A stretch of DNA of 64,000 nt from a bacterium (GCA_029565735.1 JAKQNO010000071.1:98411-162410), one strand, 5' to 3'. Positions 53,315-62,377 are shown, counted from the stretch's first letter. The notes: generated from the letters alone by a model not told the origin. Program-made: numbers and translations.

Positions 53315-53342
53315 TCCCCTCCCCACGTTAATGAGGAGGGGA
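53315..53342 (-). terminator. hairpin between tsf and pyrH, possible attenuator
   Basis: Eight-base arms TCCCCTCC (53315-53322) and GGAGGGGA (53335-53342) face each other across 12 bases. On the minus strand the stem is followed by an AT-rich TAATATTTT stretch, so it may partly terminate transcription between tsf and pyrH. The rest of the gap holds nothing recognisable. Confidence 0.55.
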
Positions 53343-53403
53343 TTGTTGTTTATTATAAAACATCCGCCCTTAAATCACAATGAAATATTGAACTTTTCGC
53401 GGG

Positions 53404-54006
53404 TTAAACGTTTTCTCCCAGTACAAACCTTGCAAACCTTTTGACCGAGATATTTTCCCCTATTTTTCCAATCTTTTCCTTAACAAGGGTATCCACGTTT
53501 TTGGTGTCGTCTTTCACAAAAAGCTGCTCTAAAAGGCATACTTCGCTGAAATATTTGTCCAGTTTGCCCAGAACTATCTTTTCAATTATGTTCGCCGGCT
53601 TTTTTGTTTCCGCCATCTGCGCTGTGTAAATCTCTTTTTCCTTCTCTATAACTTCAAGAGGAACCTCTTCGCGCCTTACGTAAAGCGGGTTCATGGCCGC
53701 TATCTGCATGGCTATATCTTTGCACAGTTCCTTAAAATCTTCGGTCCTGGCCACAAAATCAGTTTCGCAGTTTACTTCAAGCAGCACGCCCACTTTGCCT
53801 TCGCCGTGGATATAGCTGAAAATAAGCCCCTGATTGGCCGATTTTCCCGCCCTTTTTCCGGCGGAAGCAATTCCTTTTTCGCGCAGCCACTCGCCTGCCT
53901 TTTCAATATCGCCTTCGCATTCCATAAGAGCCTTGCGGCAGTCGCCGATGCCGGCGCCTGTTTTTTCCCTTAATTCTTTTACCAGTTCAGTTGTCACTTC
54001 TGCCAT
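53404..54006 (-). CDS. tsf: translation elongation factor Ts
   Basis: A 200-residue EF-Ts, the nucleotide-exchange factor for EF-Tu. The N-terminal ELREKTGAGIGDCRKAL and the core phrase EVNCETDFVARTEDF (preceded by GVLLEVNC) are diagnostic. It is the short single-core form, smaller than the ~280-residue E. coli protein. It follows rpsB by 39 bases. Confidence 0.96.
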   Translation of the reverse strand: MAEVTTELVKELREKTGAGIGDCRKALMECEGDIEKAGEWLREKGIASAGKRAGKSANQGLIFSYIHGEGKVGVLLEVNCETDFVARTEDFKELCKDIAMQIAAMNPLYVRREEVPLEVIEKEKEIYTAQMAETKKPANIIEKIVLGKLDKYFSEVCLLEQLFVKDDTKNVDTLVKEKIGKIGENISVKRFARFVLGENV

Positions 54007-54045
54007 TTTATATCACCTTTTTTTAGTTTTTTCTGTTTTTAACTC

Positions 54046-54888
54046 TTATTTCGCGCCTTCAGGTTTTTCTTTGAAAACTTCGGCGTAATTTGTAGTATCT
54101 GCAGCCGCTGCCGCAACTTCAGCCGCGTTTTCCATTCCTTCAACAGACTGTTCTTTTGTCTTTTCCGATTCTTCCTTCTGCATCGCCACTTCTTTTTCTT
54201 TTTCCATGGCCACTTTTTCTTCTATGATGGTGTCGGCCATTATCTTGCACATAAGCCTTACAGCCCTTATGGCGTCGTCATTGCCGGGGATTATTTTGTC
54301 TATTCCGTCAGGGTCACAGTTTGTGTCAACAACGGCAACCACCGGAACTCCAAGCCTGTTGCCTTCGCGGACGGCGTTTTCTTCCCTTTTTACGTCAATG
54401 ATAAAAAGCGCGCCGGGAAGTTCGTTCATGTCCTTTAAGCCGCCAAGGTTATCCTGCAGCTTTTTCATTTCCTTTAACATGTTCATTTTTTCTTTTACCG
54501 GGTAGCGGTTGATATATCCGGTTGCTTCCATGTCTTCAAGCTGTTTTAAACGGGCAACCCTGGTTTTGATGGTGGAAAAATTGGTAAGAATTCCGCCCAG
54601 CCAGCGTGTGGAAATGTAAGGCATTCCGCAGCGTATGGCTTCTTCTTTAATGGCGTCTTTTGCCTGTTTCTTTGTGCCGACGAATATGACTTTTTCGCCG
54701 TTCCTTACGATTGTCCTTAAATACTGCGACGCTTCCTTGGTATACTTTAAGGTCTTCTGAAGGTCGATGATGTAAATCCCGTTCCTTGCGGCAAAGATGT
54801 AAGGTTTCATCTTTGGGTTCCATCTTTTGGTCTGGTGGCCAAAATGGACGCCTGATTCAAGCAGAGCTTTCATGGTAATCTGTGGCAT
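54046..54888 (-). CDS. rpsB: 30S ribosomal protein S2
   Basis: A 280-residue S2 with [53 protein letters not shown] and [13 protein letters not shown] 50-residue Glu/Lys/Ala-rich tail extends beyond the usual end. ATG 54888 follows AGGAGG by seven bases. The longer frame from 55002 runs through a leader hairpin and is not S2-like. It is the first gene of the block, followed by tsf. Confidence 0.96.
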   Translation of the reverse strand: MPQITMKALLESGVHFGHQTKRWNPKMKPYIFAARNGIYIIDLQKTLKYTKEASQYLRTIVRNGEKVIFVGTKKQAKDAIKEEAIRCGMPYISTRWLGGILTNFSTIKTRVARLKQLEDMEATGYINRYPVKEKMNMLKEMKKLQDNLGGLKDMNELPGALFIIDVKREENAVREGNRLGVPVVAVVDTNCDPDGIDKIIPGNDDAIRAVRLMCKIMADTIIEEKVAMEKEKEVAMQKEESEKTKEQSVEGMENAAEVAAAAADTTNYAEVFKEKPEGAK

Positions 54889-54933
54889 GGTAGTTCCTCC
54901 TGCCGGTTTTTTCGCCTCTGTTTTCATCATCTC

Positions 54934-54968
54934 CCGCGGCACCCTTATGATAAAGGGACCGGCCGCGG
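54934..54968 (-). promoter_or_regulatory. structured rpsB leader, candidate S2 autoregulatory site
   Basis: On the minus strand CCGCGGC (54962-54968) pairs with GCCGCGG (54934-54940), enclosing an inner CCCTT...AAGGG stem (54942-54957) with a six-base loop. The structure lies about 45 bases before the rpsB start. Leader structures of this kind bind excess S2 in several phyla, and its place here fits. I cannot match it to a defined family by eye. Confidence 0.5.
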
Positions 54969-55130
54969 AATCCGAAAACATGCGTTTTTTAAAAGCCTGC
55001 AAATAATATCAGAATTAGCGGGCAAAAACAAGCATTATTTTATGGAAAAAAACAAATATCCGGCAAATAATTTCATATTCCATATGTTCCATAAAAACCT
55101 GCCCGTCTGTTTTGAATAGATACAAATTAT

Positions 55131-55973
55131 TTAAGGCAATAATATTTTTATCAAATCAACCTTTAATTCAAGCGCCTGTTTTTTAAAAGAATCCTTTTGA
55201 TTATTGTTAAACCTTCCCGCCGCTGTTATCCCCCCCGTTATATTTGTTGTATACATTACAGCTCCGGCAATGCCATAAAGAACAATCCCGCCAGTGTCGT
55301 GCTCTTTGATACTGTTATATAAATTATAGGCAATTATCGCATTTACAGTAAACGCAATCAAACTATCGGCATATCTTTCGCAATACAGGTATCCTCCTCC
55401 CGGCAGAACAGCACCCAAAAAACCGGCTAACACTTCACTCTTTTGATGAACCTCTTTATATCCGTCAATATATTCCACTATAGCATAGGCGGAATCATAG
55501 AGTTCATTGCCCTTTTGAATTTTTTCAAATTCAAGTTTTGAATCAGCCCAGTCATTTAATGACAGATAATTTATCCCCTGAAGATAAGCAAGTTCGGATA
55601 TTTGCAGTATTTCAGAATAGGCTTTACACAGCACAAGGGAATATTCATATTCTTTGCCGATATAAGAAGACAGTATTTTCCCTTTCGCAGATTCCGCTTT
55701 ATATTTTTTTCCGCCGTTTTGAAAAATATAATCAAAAGCATCCCTTGCTTGTTCTGTTTTATCCGCCAACAAATAAGACTTTGCCACCATAAAATAAGCG
55801 TAATCCGCGCTATTTTTTTCACCGGAATAAATGTATCTTTTATATTCACCAATAGCCCTGTAATAATCACCTTGTTTAAAAAGGTAATCGGCAAAACTCG
55901 TGCCGTCATTTCCGGCAGCAGTAATACGGGTTAAAAAAAGCACAAATAAAAACATCACAAACAGCCTTTTCAT
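55131..55973 (-). CDS. exported or membrane TPR-like protein beside yidD
   Basis: A 280-residue protein with a signal peptide (MKRLFVMFLFVLFLTRITA). TPR-like helices follow (YLFKQGDYYRAIGEYKRYI, YFMVAKSYLLADKTEQARDAF). Near residue 190 there is a membrane part with LGAVLPGGGYLYCERYADSLIAF and a further helix pair. PG-G-Y-Y-type membrane segments are frequent in proteins encoded near yidD. It overlaps yidD by four bases. The AT content is high. Function unknown. Confidence 0.75.
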   Translation of the reverse strand: MKRLFVMFLFVLFLTRITAAGNDGTSFADYLFKQGDYYRAIGEYKRYIYSGEKNSADYAYFMVAKSYLLADKTEQARDAFDYIFQNGGKKYKAESAKGKILSSYIGKEYEYSLVLCKAYSEILQISELAYLQGINYLSLNDWADSKLEFEKIQKGNELYDSAYAIVEYIDGYKEVHQKSEVLAGFLGAVLPGGGYLYCERYADSLIAFTVNAIIAYNLYNSIKEHDTGGIVLYGIAGAVMYTTNITGGITAAGRFNNNQKDSFKKQALELKVDLIKILLP

Positions 55974-56401
55974 TTTTCACCTTTTCCTGCACTGCAACTG
56001 GAAAATATAATATTTTCTTCAACGTTATCAACAAATAAATTCTTTTCATAATCAATTTTATACCCGCCTTCCGCCGCAAATAAATGGCATCTTTGCAGCC
56101 TTCCGGCGGTTAAAATAACACCTTCCAGCAAACCAAAGTTATTAATGGCAAAAAACGAAAATCTCGAACAGGACGGATAAAAGACACATTGAGCGCCGGA
56201 TTTACCCGATATGTTTTTTTGATAAAACCTGATAAAAACAAGGGCGGTATACTCAAGATATGAATCTTGATTTAACAAAGCATTTTCCAGTTTTTCCTCG
56301 TTAAAACTATCATATTCTTTATCTGCTGCATCTTCATCCCAAAAAGCACATAAAACAGAACTTAAAAACAAAAAAAATATAAAAAAAATATATTTTTTCA
56401 T
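55970..56401 (-). CDS. yidD: YidD-family membrane insertion factor with signal peptide
   Basis: A 143-residue protein. After a signal-like segment (1-18) and a polar stretch, residues about 50-110 match YidD: LVFIRFYQKNISG, CVFYPSCSRFSFFAINNFG and RLQRCH. YidD normally is about 70-85 residues, lacks a signal peptide and sits in the rpmH-rnpA-yidD-yidC cluster. Here it is longer, probably exported, and grouped with a LolA-like and a TPR protein. It starts one base inside the previous gene (TAATG). A paralogue with a changed role is possible. Confidence 0.78.
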   Translation of the reverse strand: MKKYIFFIFFLFLSSVLCAFWDEDAADKEYDSFNEEKLENALLNQDSYLEYTALVFIRFYQKNISGKSGAQCVFYPSCSRFSFFAINNFGLLEGVILTAGRLQRCHLFAAEGGYKIDYEKNLFVDNVEENIIFSSCSAGKGEK

Positions 56402-57096
56402 TATAGCTTTCCTCTGATAACAATGCTATCTTTCGGAACAACAAAATACTTTACATATTCAGGAACTTTTTCTGTTTTTTTAAGTTTATATACCATTCTC
56501 TCCAAATATGATTCTCCGGAAATTTTTGAATATACCTCCACAAAAAGAGGAAATTTTTTATTGCCAATTTTCAGATAATTACCATACGTAACCCTCATTA
56601 AAATCGCCCGAGCAAGACCATACATAGCCACTTCTGTTAAGTTATCATCTGAATCATATTTAATTTCCAGGTTTTTTATTCCGGATCTTATTATGTCTTT
56701 TGGAACCCATTTAAAAATTACTCCGCTGTCAGAACTAATTTTTTTTACAAATATGAAACCCATGGCAGCAGGATCAATTTTTTTCACAGAAAGGCCCAAA
56801 GCGTTATTTCCTAAATTTTTATCCGATGGAATTATAAAAAGTTTATTTTCTTCAGGATAAAACACTTTTGTCTCATCTTTTTCAAAGGTTATTATTTGAT
56901 GTACCGGTTTTTTAATTTCAAAAAAAACCTTGTCTTCGCGTTTGCCGTCCGATTCCAGCAGATAAAAATCTCCTGATAGTTTTTCAACAATGTCATTTTC
57001 TATTAATTCTTTTTTAAACAAAAAAGCATAATCCCCGCATACTGCTGCAGAACCGCAGAAAAAAATCATAATAAAAGAAATTATTAATTTTTTCAA
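56401..57096 (-). CDS. exported LolA-like protein
   Basis: A 231-residue protein with signal peptide (MKKLIISFIMIFFCGSAAVCG). The pattern VFFEIKKPVHQIITFEKDETKVFYPEENKLFIIP resembles the LolA/outer-membrane lipoprotein-sorting fold, where a half-barrel binds lipid groups. Later strands and a KFPLFVEVY phrase fit the fold. It leads a three-gene set with yidD and the TPR-like protein. The assignment is by pattern only. Confidence 0.6.
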   Translation of the reverse strand: MKKLIISFIMIFFCGSAAVCGDYAFLFKKELIENDIVEKLSGDFYLLESDGKREDKVFFEIKKPVHQIITFEKDETKVFYPEENKLFIIPSDKNLGNNALGLSVKKIDPAAMGFIFVKKISSDSGVIFKWVPKDIIRSGIKNLEIKYDSDDNLTEVAMYGLARAILMRVTYGNYLKIGNKKFPLFVEVYSKISGESYLERMVYKLKKTEKVPEYVKYFVVPKDSIVIRGKL

Positions 57097-57120
57097 AACT
57101 ATCTCCGCCTTATAAAAACA

Positions 57121-57151
57121 AAAAAAACCGGAAATAATACCCGGTTTTTTG
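57121..57151 (-). terminator. intrinsic terminator of the small secreted protein gene
   Basis: AAAAAAACCGG and CCGGTTTTTT form a palindrome with a ten-base loop. It lies 35 bases after the stop of the gene at 57186 and just before the LolA-like gene, separating the two units. It may work in both directions. Confidence 0.8.
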
Positions 57152-57185
57152 TTTTTATTTAAATTTAATATTAACAGCCGCTGCT

Positions 57186-57563
57186 TTAAATAGAAGCCGC
57201 AGAAATCAGATAAATAACACCCATAATGGCAGATGAAATTCCACAGCCTATTATCGCGTTCATCCCCTGCTCGCCTTTTCCTTCATCTTTATAGCATGAT
57301 GTGTATGCCTGAAGATAATCAGATGATTTTCCCATGATTCTGTTTGCGGGCACAGACGGGCTTGCCACATAGCCAATTAAAATACCTATAACACCTAACA
57401 AACAACCGGAACCTATCCAAAGAACTTTGTTTACATCTGCCGCGGCATCCATCTGAGCCTGTGCGCAAACCGTGCCGGCTTCAGCCTTTTCCGCAAAAAC
57501 AACACCGCTAAAACCGGAAACTAAAAAAGATATAACCAAGAACATTACGAATAATTTTTTCAT
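57186..57563 (-). CDS. small secreted or membrane protein of unknown function
   Basis: A 125-residue protein with a signal peptide ending near VVFAEKAEAG. It contains two hydrophobic segments (VLWIGSGCLLGVIGILIGYVA and GISSAIMGVIYLISAASI) and several cysteines (Cys33-type CAQAQ, SGC, SCYKDE, GCGI). ATG 57563 follows AGGAGGG, so the frame's extension to 57599 is rejected. It is transcribed alone from a strong promoter with a poly-G spacer. No family recognised. Confidence 0.7.
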   Translation of the reverse strand: MKKLFVMFLVISFLVSGFSGVVFAEKAEAGTVCAQAQMDAAADVNKVLWIGSGCLLGVIGILIGYVASPSVPANRIMGKSSDYLQAYTSCYKDEGKGEQGMNAIIGCGISSAIMGVIYLISAASI

Positions 57564-57647
57564 ACACCCTCCTGCGTATTTTAAAAGCTTCATAAGCAAT
57601 ATACAAAAACAGTATAAATTCCATATTTCTCTTATATGAACTTAAGT

Positions 57648-57676
57648 AATATACCCCCCCCGAGGTATTCTGTCAA
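57648..57676 (-). promoter_or_regulatory. consensus promoter with a G8 homopolymer in the spacer
   Basis: On the minus strand TTGACA (57671-57676) and TATATT (57648-57653) are exactly 17 bases apart, near-perfect consensus. The spacer ends in eight consecutive G. Homopolymer length changes would alter spacing and promoter strength. It lies about 85 bases before the gene at 57563. The rest of 57677-57855 is AT-rich and holds nothing I recognise. Confidence 0.75.
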
Positions 57677-57855
57677 GATTTTATTTCCGAATTTCTATTT
57701 TACATTCTTTTCTGGATGGAATTTTTTTGAACTGTTTTGTTACTAACATGCATAAAATTAGCGTCACTTAAATACAAACGAACACATGGCTTTATCCGGT
57801 TAACTTAGAATAGCAGGTTTTGCCTAAGGTTTGCCCTTAACGTATATAAAAAAGC

Positions 57856-59508
57856 TTAAATTTCGTATTTATACAGCGTCTTTAATCCGTTATACAGAAG
57901 GACGTTCGCGTAGGGTTTTACTATGCTTTTTAGCGGCTCTGTAAACCACGGGTATTTAAACATGAACCTGTAATCATCCGGCTCTTCCTGCCCAAGTATA
58001 TTTTTTATTGCGCCGGCCGACACCGGTATGCTTGCCACATAAACCTTGCTATCCTTTACTTTCATGAAAGAAAGGTAAGGATAAGCGTCGTTTAACAGCG
58101 CAAGGTGCTTGCCGTCGGTCACTTCAAGTTTTAAATACAGTTCTTCGTCAATATGCTGCGTGCGTCCTGCGTATTTTATCCTGTCAACGCGCACTTCTTC
58201 TTTTACTTCCTTGACGCCGAAATATTTTTTTATGGACTGCGCGAAACCTGTTGTCATCAATATGTCTTTTTTCAGTTTAATAAGCCTGTTAAAAAGCGCC
58301 GGCCTGTCCTGCTCTGCCGCGGACTGTTCCGTTAAGACCACAAGTTTTTCCCTGTATTTTGTCTCAACAGGGGTAAGATACACCGGCAGCCCCGCCATCA
58401 GCAGGTACTGGTGAAGGTAGTCCTCTCCCTCTGTATTTGCGGCCCTTAACACAGGCACCGTAAAAATCTTGCTGAAACCCGAAAGCCTGTCTATTTTTTC
58501 GGTGTGCTCAATAAGCGCCGTTACAAGCGGCCTGATTGTTTTCTGCCCCATAATGCCGGCGCAGAAAAGTATTATTTCATCGGCCCCGCCCAGAAGCGAC
58601 TGATACGCCTGTTCAACGTATATTTTTTCATCGCACATATACACGTCAAACCACGCTTTTTTAACTTTCTCTGGGGCAAGCTGTTTTATGTAGGTAAACA
58701 GCATAGAGCCGTGCACGGGCATAAACCTTGTGGTTTTAGGGTCCCTGCTTTCTGTCCCCACCGCGATTTCATCAAATAAAGGCACAAGCCTTTCAAGGTC
58801 ATAACCGTTCTTATGAAAATCCTGGTACCAGTTGGGGACCTTCAGAATAAGCTTTACTTTGCTGTTTACCTTTTTGGAGGGTTCAATAACGTATTTTTTT
58901 GCCGCATCAGCTATCGCCCTGCATCTGTATTCAGCCCATGTTTTTGCGCCTTTTGCTTTTGTGCATGCCGGGCATCTGCATACGGTAAAAAACCAGTCGT
59001 CTATTATGATTTCATTGAAAATGGCTGCCGTGGTTTCAAATATTTTTTTAAGGTTTTTTAATGCGTTTTTATCGGTATAGCAGCTTGCCGCGGACGGGCC
59101 CTCATTATATTTCGCAAGGTCCGACAGGTGCGTCGTTGTCACGCAGCCGGATACCGCGTACCCTTCTTTTTCAAGCTCCTTTTTTACCTGCTTTAAAAGC
59201 GCGGGGTCGGCGCTGTAGCCGTCCCTGTATGATTCAATATAAACGCGTTTGACATTTAAGTTCTGGAATATTTTCATGAACTGCTTTATTTCGCCGCCGT
59301 AATCGCGCACGTCAAACGCGGTGAATAATAAAGAGTATGAAAAATTCTTCGGCAAAGGTTTCTTTCCCGGAATGGGCGAAAAATCAGTGATAATCGGGTC
59401 TTTGGGAACCGACAGCGGCCATTTTCCAAGCGGCCTGTGTTTTTTCGCGGGGTAACTTAACGCTTCAATGAATTCCAAAGGTTCTTTGGTTTTTTTATTT
59501 TCCTGCAT
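57856..59508 (-). CDS. TIM-barrel-like protein of unknown function
   Basis: A 550-residue cytoplasmic-looking protein without signal peptide. The first ~330 residues alternate strands and helices (LLFTAFDVRDYGG, VKRVYIESYRDG, EIIIDDWFFTVCRCPACTKAKG, VKLILKVPNWYQD, DEIAVGTESRD, ADEIILFCAG). This is the course of a TIM barrel of the glycoside-hydrolase superfamily, with acidic pairs at strand ends and an odd CRCPAC cysteine set. The C-terminal half is mixed alpha/beta. A glycosidase-like or radical-free hydrolase role is an inference; no known family fits by eye. Confidence 0.6.
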   Translation of the reverse strand: MQENKKTKEPLEFIEALSYPAKKHRPLGKWPLSVPKDPIITDFSPIPGKKPLPKNFSYSLLFTAFDVRDYGGEIKQFMKIFQNLNVKRVYIESYRDGYSADPALLKQVKKELEKEGYAVSGCVTTTHLSDLAKYNEGPSAASCYTDKNALKNLKKIFETTAAIFNEIIIDDWFFTVCRCPACTKAKGAKTWAEYRCRAIADAAKKYVIEPSKKVNSKVKLILKVPNWYQDFHKNGYDLERLVPLFDEIAVGTESRDPKTTRFMPVHGSMLFTYIKQLAPEKVKKAWFDVYMCDEKIYVEQAYQSLLGGADEIILFCAGIMGQKTIRPLVTALIEHTEKIDRLSGFSKIFTVPVLRAANTEGEDYLHQYLLMAGLPVYLTPVETKYREKLVVLTEQSAAEQDRPALFNRLIKLKKDILMTTGFAQSIKKYFGVKEVKEEVRVDRIKYAGRTQHIDEELYLKLEVTDGKHLALLNDAYPYLSFMKVKDSKVYVASIPVSAGAIKNILGQEEPDDYRFMFKYPWFTEPLKSIVKPYANVLLYNGLKTLYKYEI

Positions 59509-59600
59509 TTTTTGCTCCTGTTAAAACAATTTCATTATACACCCGCGGAGCAATAGTGACAACAATTTACAGGGTACTCACCAAATCAGTTTCACAGGAC

Positions 59601-59623
59601 AGAACCCGTGTTTCACGGGTTCT
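59601..59623. repeat. perfect 10-bp-stem hairpin downstream of the FecR-domain gene
   Basis: AGAACCCGTG and CACGGGTTCT form a perfect stem with a three-base loop. No T-run follows on either strand, so it is not a standard intrinsic terminator, although it lies 32 bases beyond the stop of the gene at 59655. It resembles the small hairpin repeats at 10945-11075. Confidence 0.6.
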
Positions 59624-59654
59624 GAAGGGAATATAAAACACATTCGACAGCGAA

Positions 59655-60599
59655 TTACTGTTCTTTATCTTCCATATATTTTTTTATTCTCTGTTTGGTC
59701 TTTCTTTCCTTGCTCTCTATTTCATTTAATTCAGCCCTGTAGAACGGCTCCATTTTTTCCATCTGCTCTATATACGCTTTCTGATCGGCCGTCATGCCGA
59801 TCCCGCCGCGTTTCATCCTTTTTAAATTATCAATGCGTTCCAGCCTGCGTTCCAGCCTGTATTTTTTTATCTTTCCGTCGCGCCTGTAATTTCTTACATG
59901 TTCTATTTTTCCGCGCAGGTCCTTTATTTCATTGTATTTTTTTACAAAATTGCGGCTTAATTTTTTTGCTTTCCCGGGTTTCCTTAATTTTTTTGTTATA
60001 ACCGTTTCATTATCCTTATCAAGAATTATGCTGTGAAGTTCATTGCCTTCCATATCATACCCGGTTACCGCCACGGCGCCGTCAAAAACCGCCACCTTGT
60101 CGTCATCTCCCGCGGACACCACAAACTCCGTGCCTTTTACCGCTGCCATTGCCATTTTTGTCCTTATCCCAAATTCCTCTTCTTTTGTCAGTTTTTTTAC
60201 GACAGACATTATGCTTCCTTTTATAAGTTCAATAAGGGTTTTGTTTGTTTTGCCCCTTTTTAAAAGTTTAATTGTCAGCTTGCTGTTGGGGTCAAGTTTT
60301 ATGATTGAAGCGTCATCAAAAATGATTTCCAGTTTTGACTGTATTTCGGTGTATACGGTATCGCCTTCAAACAGCGGGATGAATATGTCGTTGATTCTTT
60401 CCGGATAGCTTTCCCCTTTCCTTTTCAGCTGGCATTCGCCTTCAACTTCATTTATATAGGCGGCCGCGTTATCCGGAAAAAGAGCCTGTTCTGCGGCAGT
60501 AGTTTTTTTCTTTGTAACAGCCGCACCCTCTTTTGCCCCTGCAAAAACCGCGGAAGCGGCAAATATTAAAGAAAGGATAATTAAAAATGTTTTTTTCAT
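59655..60599 (-). CDS. exported FecR-domain protein
   Basis: A 314-residue protein with signal peptide (MKKTFLIILSLIFAASAVFAGA). Residues about 45-190 form a FecR-like beta domain: AAYINEVEGECQLKRKGE, PLFEGDTVYTEIQSKLEIIFDDASIIKLDPNSKL, and IRTKMAMAAVKGTEFVV. Residues 200-314 are a highly charged helical region (RRDGKIKKYRLERRLERID). There is no membrane-anchored FecR helix and no TonB partner nearby, so it is a stand-alone periplasmic FecR-fold protein of unknown job. Confidence 0.8.
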   Translation of the reverse strand: MKKTFLIILSLIFAASAVFAGAKEGAAVTKKKTTAAEQALFPDNAAAYINEVEGECQLKRKGESYPERINDIFIPLFEGDTVYTEIQSKLEIIFDDASIIKLDPNSKLTIKLLKRGKTNKTLIELIKGSIMSVVKKLTKEEEFGIRTKMAMAAVKGTEFVVSAGDDDKVAVFDGAVAVTGYDMEGNELHSIILDKDNETVITKKLRKPGKAKKLSRNFVKKYNEIKDLRGKIEHVRNYRRDGKIKKYRLERRLERIDNLKRMKRGGIGMTADQKAYIEQMEKMEPFYRAELNEIESKERKTKQRIKKYMEDKEQ

Positions 60600-60650
60600 T
60601 AAACACCTCTGTCTTATTTGGCTTAAATACCTTTTAAAATAGACGGCTGT

Positions 60651-62060
60651 TTATGGCTTTTTGTTTACCTGAAAAACCGAAAGCCTGCCTTTTTCCGGGC
60701 CGCATGTATGAAAATCCGCAAACACAATCTGCGAAGCCGCGGGAAAACTTTTTTTCACGGCCGCCGCGGCGTATTCCGGCGAAGTGTTTTTTACATATAC
60801 CGGCGCCACTCCGTGATAAATGGCAAGCTTGTAAAAAAGGTTAATGTCATGGGTGGCAGCGGCTATGGTGTTTTTAGGCCTGTAGTCGGATACATACCTG
60901 ATATCCTTTAAACTGCAGGCGCGTACCGCGACGACGCTGTTTTTTAAAACCCTTCCGCTTATGGCCGCGCCGTATGAAAGCACATTTTCGCAGTGATGGT
61001 CAGTTTCTATAAAAGCCGGCATATTGTCCGCTTTATCCATGTCAGATTCGGCTTTTTTAAGGATATCAGACATGACTTTGACGCTTTTTTCCGGATATTT
61101 TCCCATTGAAGTTTCGCCTGACAGCATGACCGCGTCTGTCCCGTCAATTACAGCGTTGTAAACATCGGTGATTTCGGCGCGCCCCGGATACGGGTTGTTT
61201 ATCATGCTTTCAAGCATCTGCGTTGCGACAATCACAATTTTCCCGGCATTGTTCGCCGCTTTTATAAGTTTCTTCTGGTATTCCGGAATGTTCGCGTAGC
61301 CCGCTTCAACCGCAAGGTCGCCGCGCGCCACCATTATTCCGTCGGCTTCCGCAAGGATAGCCTTAATGTCTTTTACCGCTTCAGGTTTTTCTATTTTGGC
61401 AATGATAAGCGGGGTGTTTGCGGGTTTTAATTTTTTTATGAACTTTTTCATTTCAACAAGGTCAGCCGCGCGCCTTACAAATGACAGGCAGACAATATCA
61501 ACGCTGTTATTCAGCCCGAATTTAAGGTCCTGCCTGTCTTTTTTGCTCATTGAACTTATAGGCAGTATAATGCCCGGAAGATTCACGCCTTTTCTGGAAG
61601 CCACATCGCCGCCGGCGGTTACCGTACACAATACCTCTTTTTTAACCGCATCCGCGGAAATGACTTTCAGCTGGACCATTCCGTCATTTATAAGTATCTC
61701 TTTTCCTTTTTTTACATGTTTGTATAAAACCGGCACATCTATCGGGATGACCTTTATGTCGGCATCAGAGATAAATTTTCCCGCGCATGAGATTTTAACT
61801 TTATCCCCTTTTTTAAGGGTGACAGAAGCCGGTATTTTGCCGATTCTTATCTTTGGCCCCTGCAGGTCCTGCATGACAGCCGCGTGAAAACCCTGCGAGC
61901 GCAGTTTTTTTACATAACCAAGTATCCCTTTGAAAAAACCGTAGTCCCCGTGCGAAAAATTCAGCCTGAAAACATTAACCCCGTTTTTTGCAAGTTCTGA
62001 CATTTTGAAATACGAAGCCGTTGCCGGCCCCAGAGTGGCTATAATTTTTGTCTTTTTCAT
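60651..62060 (-). CDS. pyk: pyruvate kinase
   Basis: A 469-residue glycolytic enzyme making pyruvate and ATP. It has KIIATLGPATA at the N-terminus, NFSHGD, the catalytic DLQGPKIRIG, IAKIEKPEAV with MVARGDLAVEAG and the TQMLESMINNPYPGRAEITDV signature. The C-terminal domain (from about 350) is complete. I choose ATG 62060, which overlaps the cutA stop as ATGA; ATG 62081 would overlap by 25 bases. Confidence 0.95.
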   Translation of the reverse strand: MKKTKIIATLGPATASYFKMSELAKNGVNVFRLNFSHGDYGFFKGILGYVKKLRSQGFHAAVMQDLQGPKIRIGKIPASVTLKKGDKVKISCAGKFISDADIKVIPIDVPVLYKHVKKGKEILINDGMVQLKVISADAVKKEVLCTVTAGGDVASRKGVNLPGIILPISSMSKKDRQDLKFGLNNSVDIVCLSFVRRAADLVEMKKFIKKLKPANTPLIIAKIEKPEAVKDIKAILAEADGIMVARGDLAVEAGYANIPEYQKKLIKAANNAGKIVIVATQMLESMINNPYPGRAEITDVYNAVIDGTDAVMLSGETSMGKYPEKSVKVMSDILKKAESDMDKADNMPAFIETDHHCENVLSYGAAISGRVLKNSVVAVRACSLKDIRYVSDYRPKNTIAAATHDINLFYKLAIYHGVAPVYVKNTSPEYAAAAVKKSFPAASQIVFADFHTCGPEKGRLSVFQVNKKP

Positions 62061-62377
62061 TTTGTGTTTTCCATTATCCATTTTATATAGTTTTCATTCC
62101 CGTTTTTTATCTCCACCACAGCCACTTCAGGCACTTCATATGAATGAAGTTCGTTCACCCTTTTGGTAATTTCCGCGGCAAGCGATTCTTTTGTGGCAAT
62201 CATCATCAGTTTTTCTTCGGCTTTTTCTATGGAACCTTTCCACCAGTAAGACGAACTTATCCCCTTAATTACGCTGACGCACGACGCAAGTTTTTCATTC
62301 AGCAGGGCTTCTTCTATCCTGTCAACATCTTCCTGCCTGTCTGCTGTAACGTAAACAAAACACGGTTTATCCTGCAT
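62057..62377 (-). CDS. cutA: divalent-cation tolerance protein CutA
   Basis: A 106-residue trimeric protein recognised by VYVTADRQEDVDRIEEALLNEKLASCVSVI, YWWKGSIEKAEEKLMMIATK and the C-terminal HSYEVPEVAVVEI. It is translationally coupled to pyk (ATGA). The cellular role of CutA is unclear in general. Confidence 0.95.
   Translation of the reverse strand: MQDKPCFVYVTADRQEDVDRIEEALLNEKLASCVSVIKGISSSYWWKGSIEKAEEKLMMIATKESLAAEITKRVNELHSYEVPEVAVVEIKNGNENYIKWIMENTK

Noticed and set aside
54889-55002. 38-residue N-terminal extension of S2
   Set aside because: The extension passes through the leader hairpin, has no ribosome site and is not S2-like; ATG 54888 has an ideal one.
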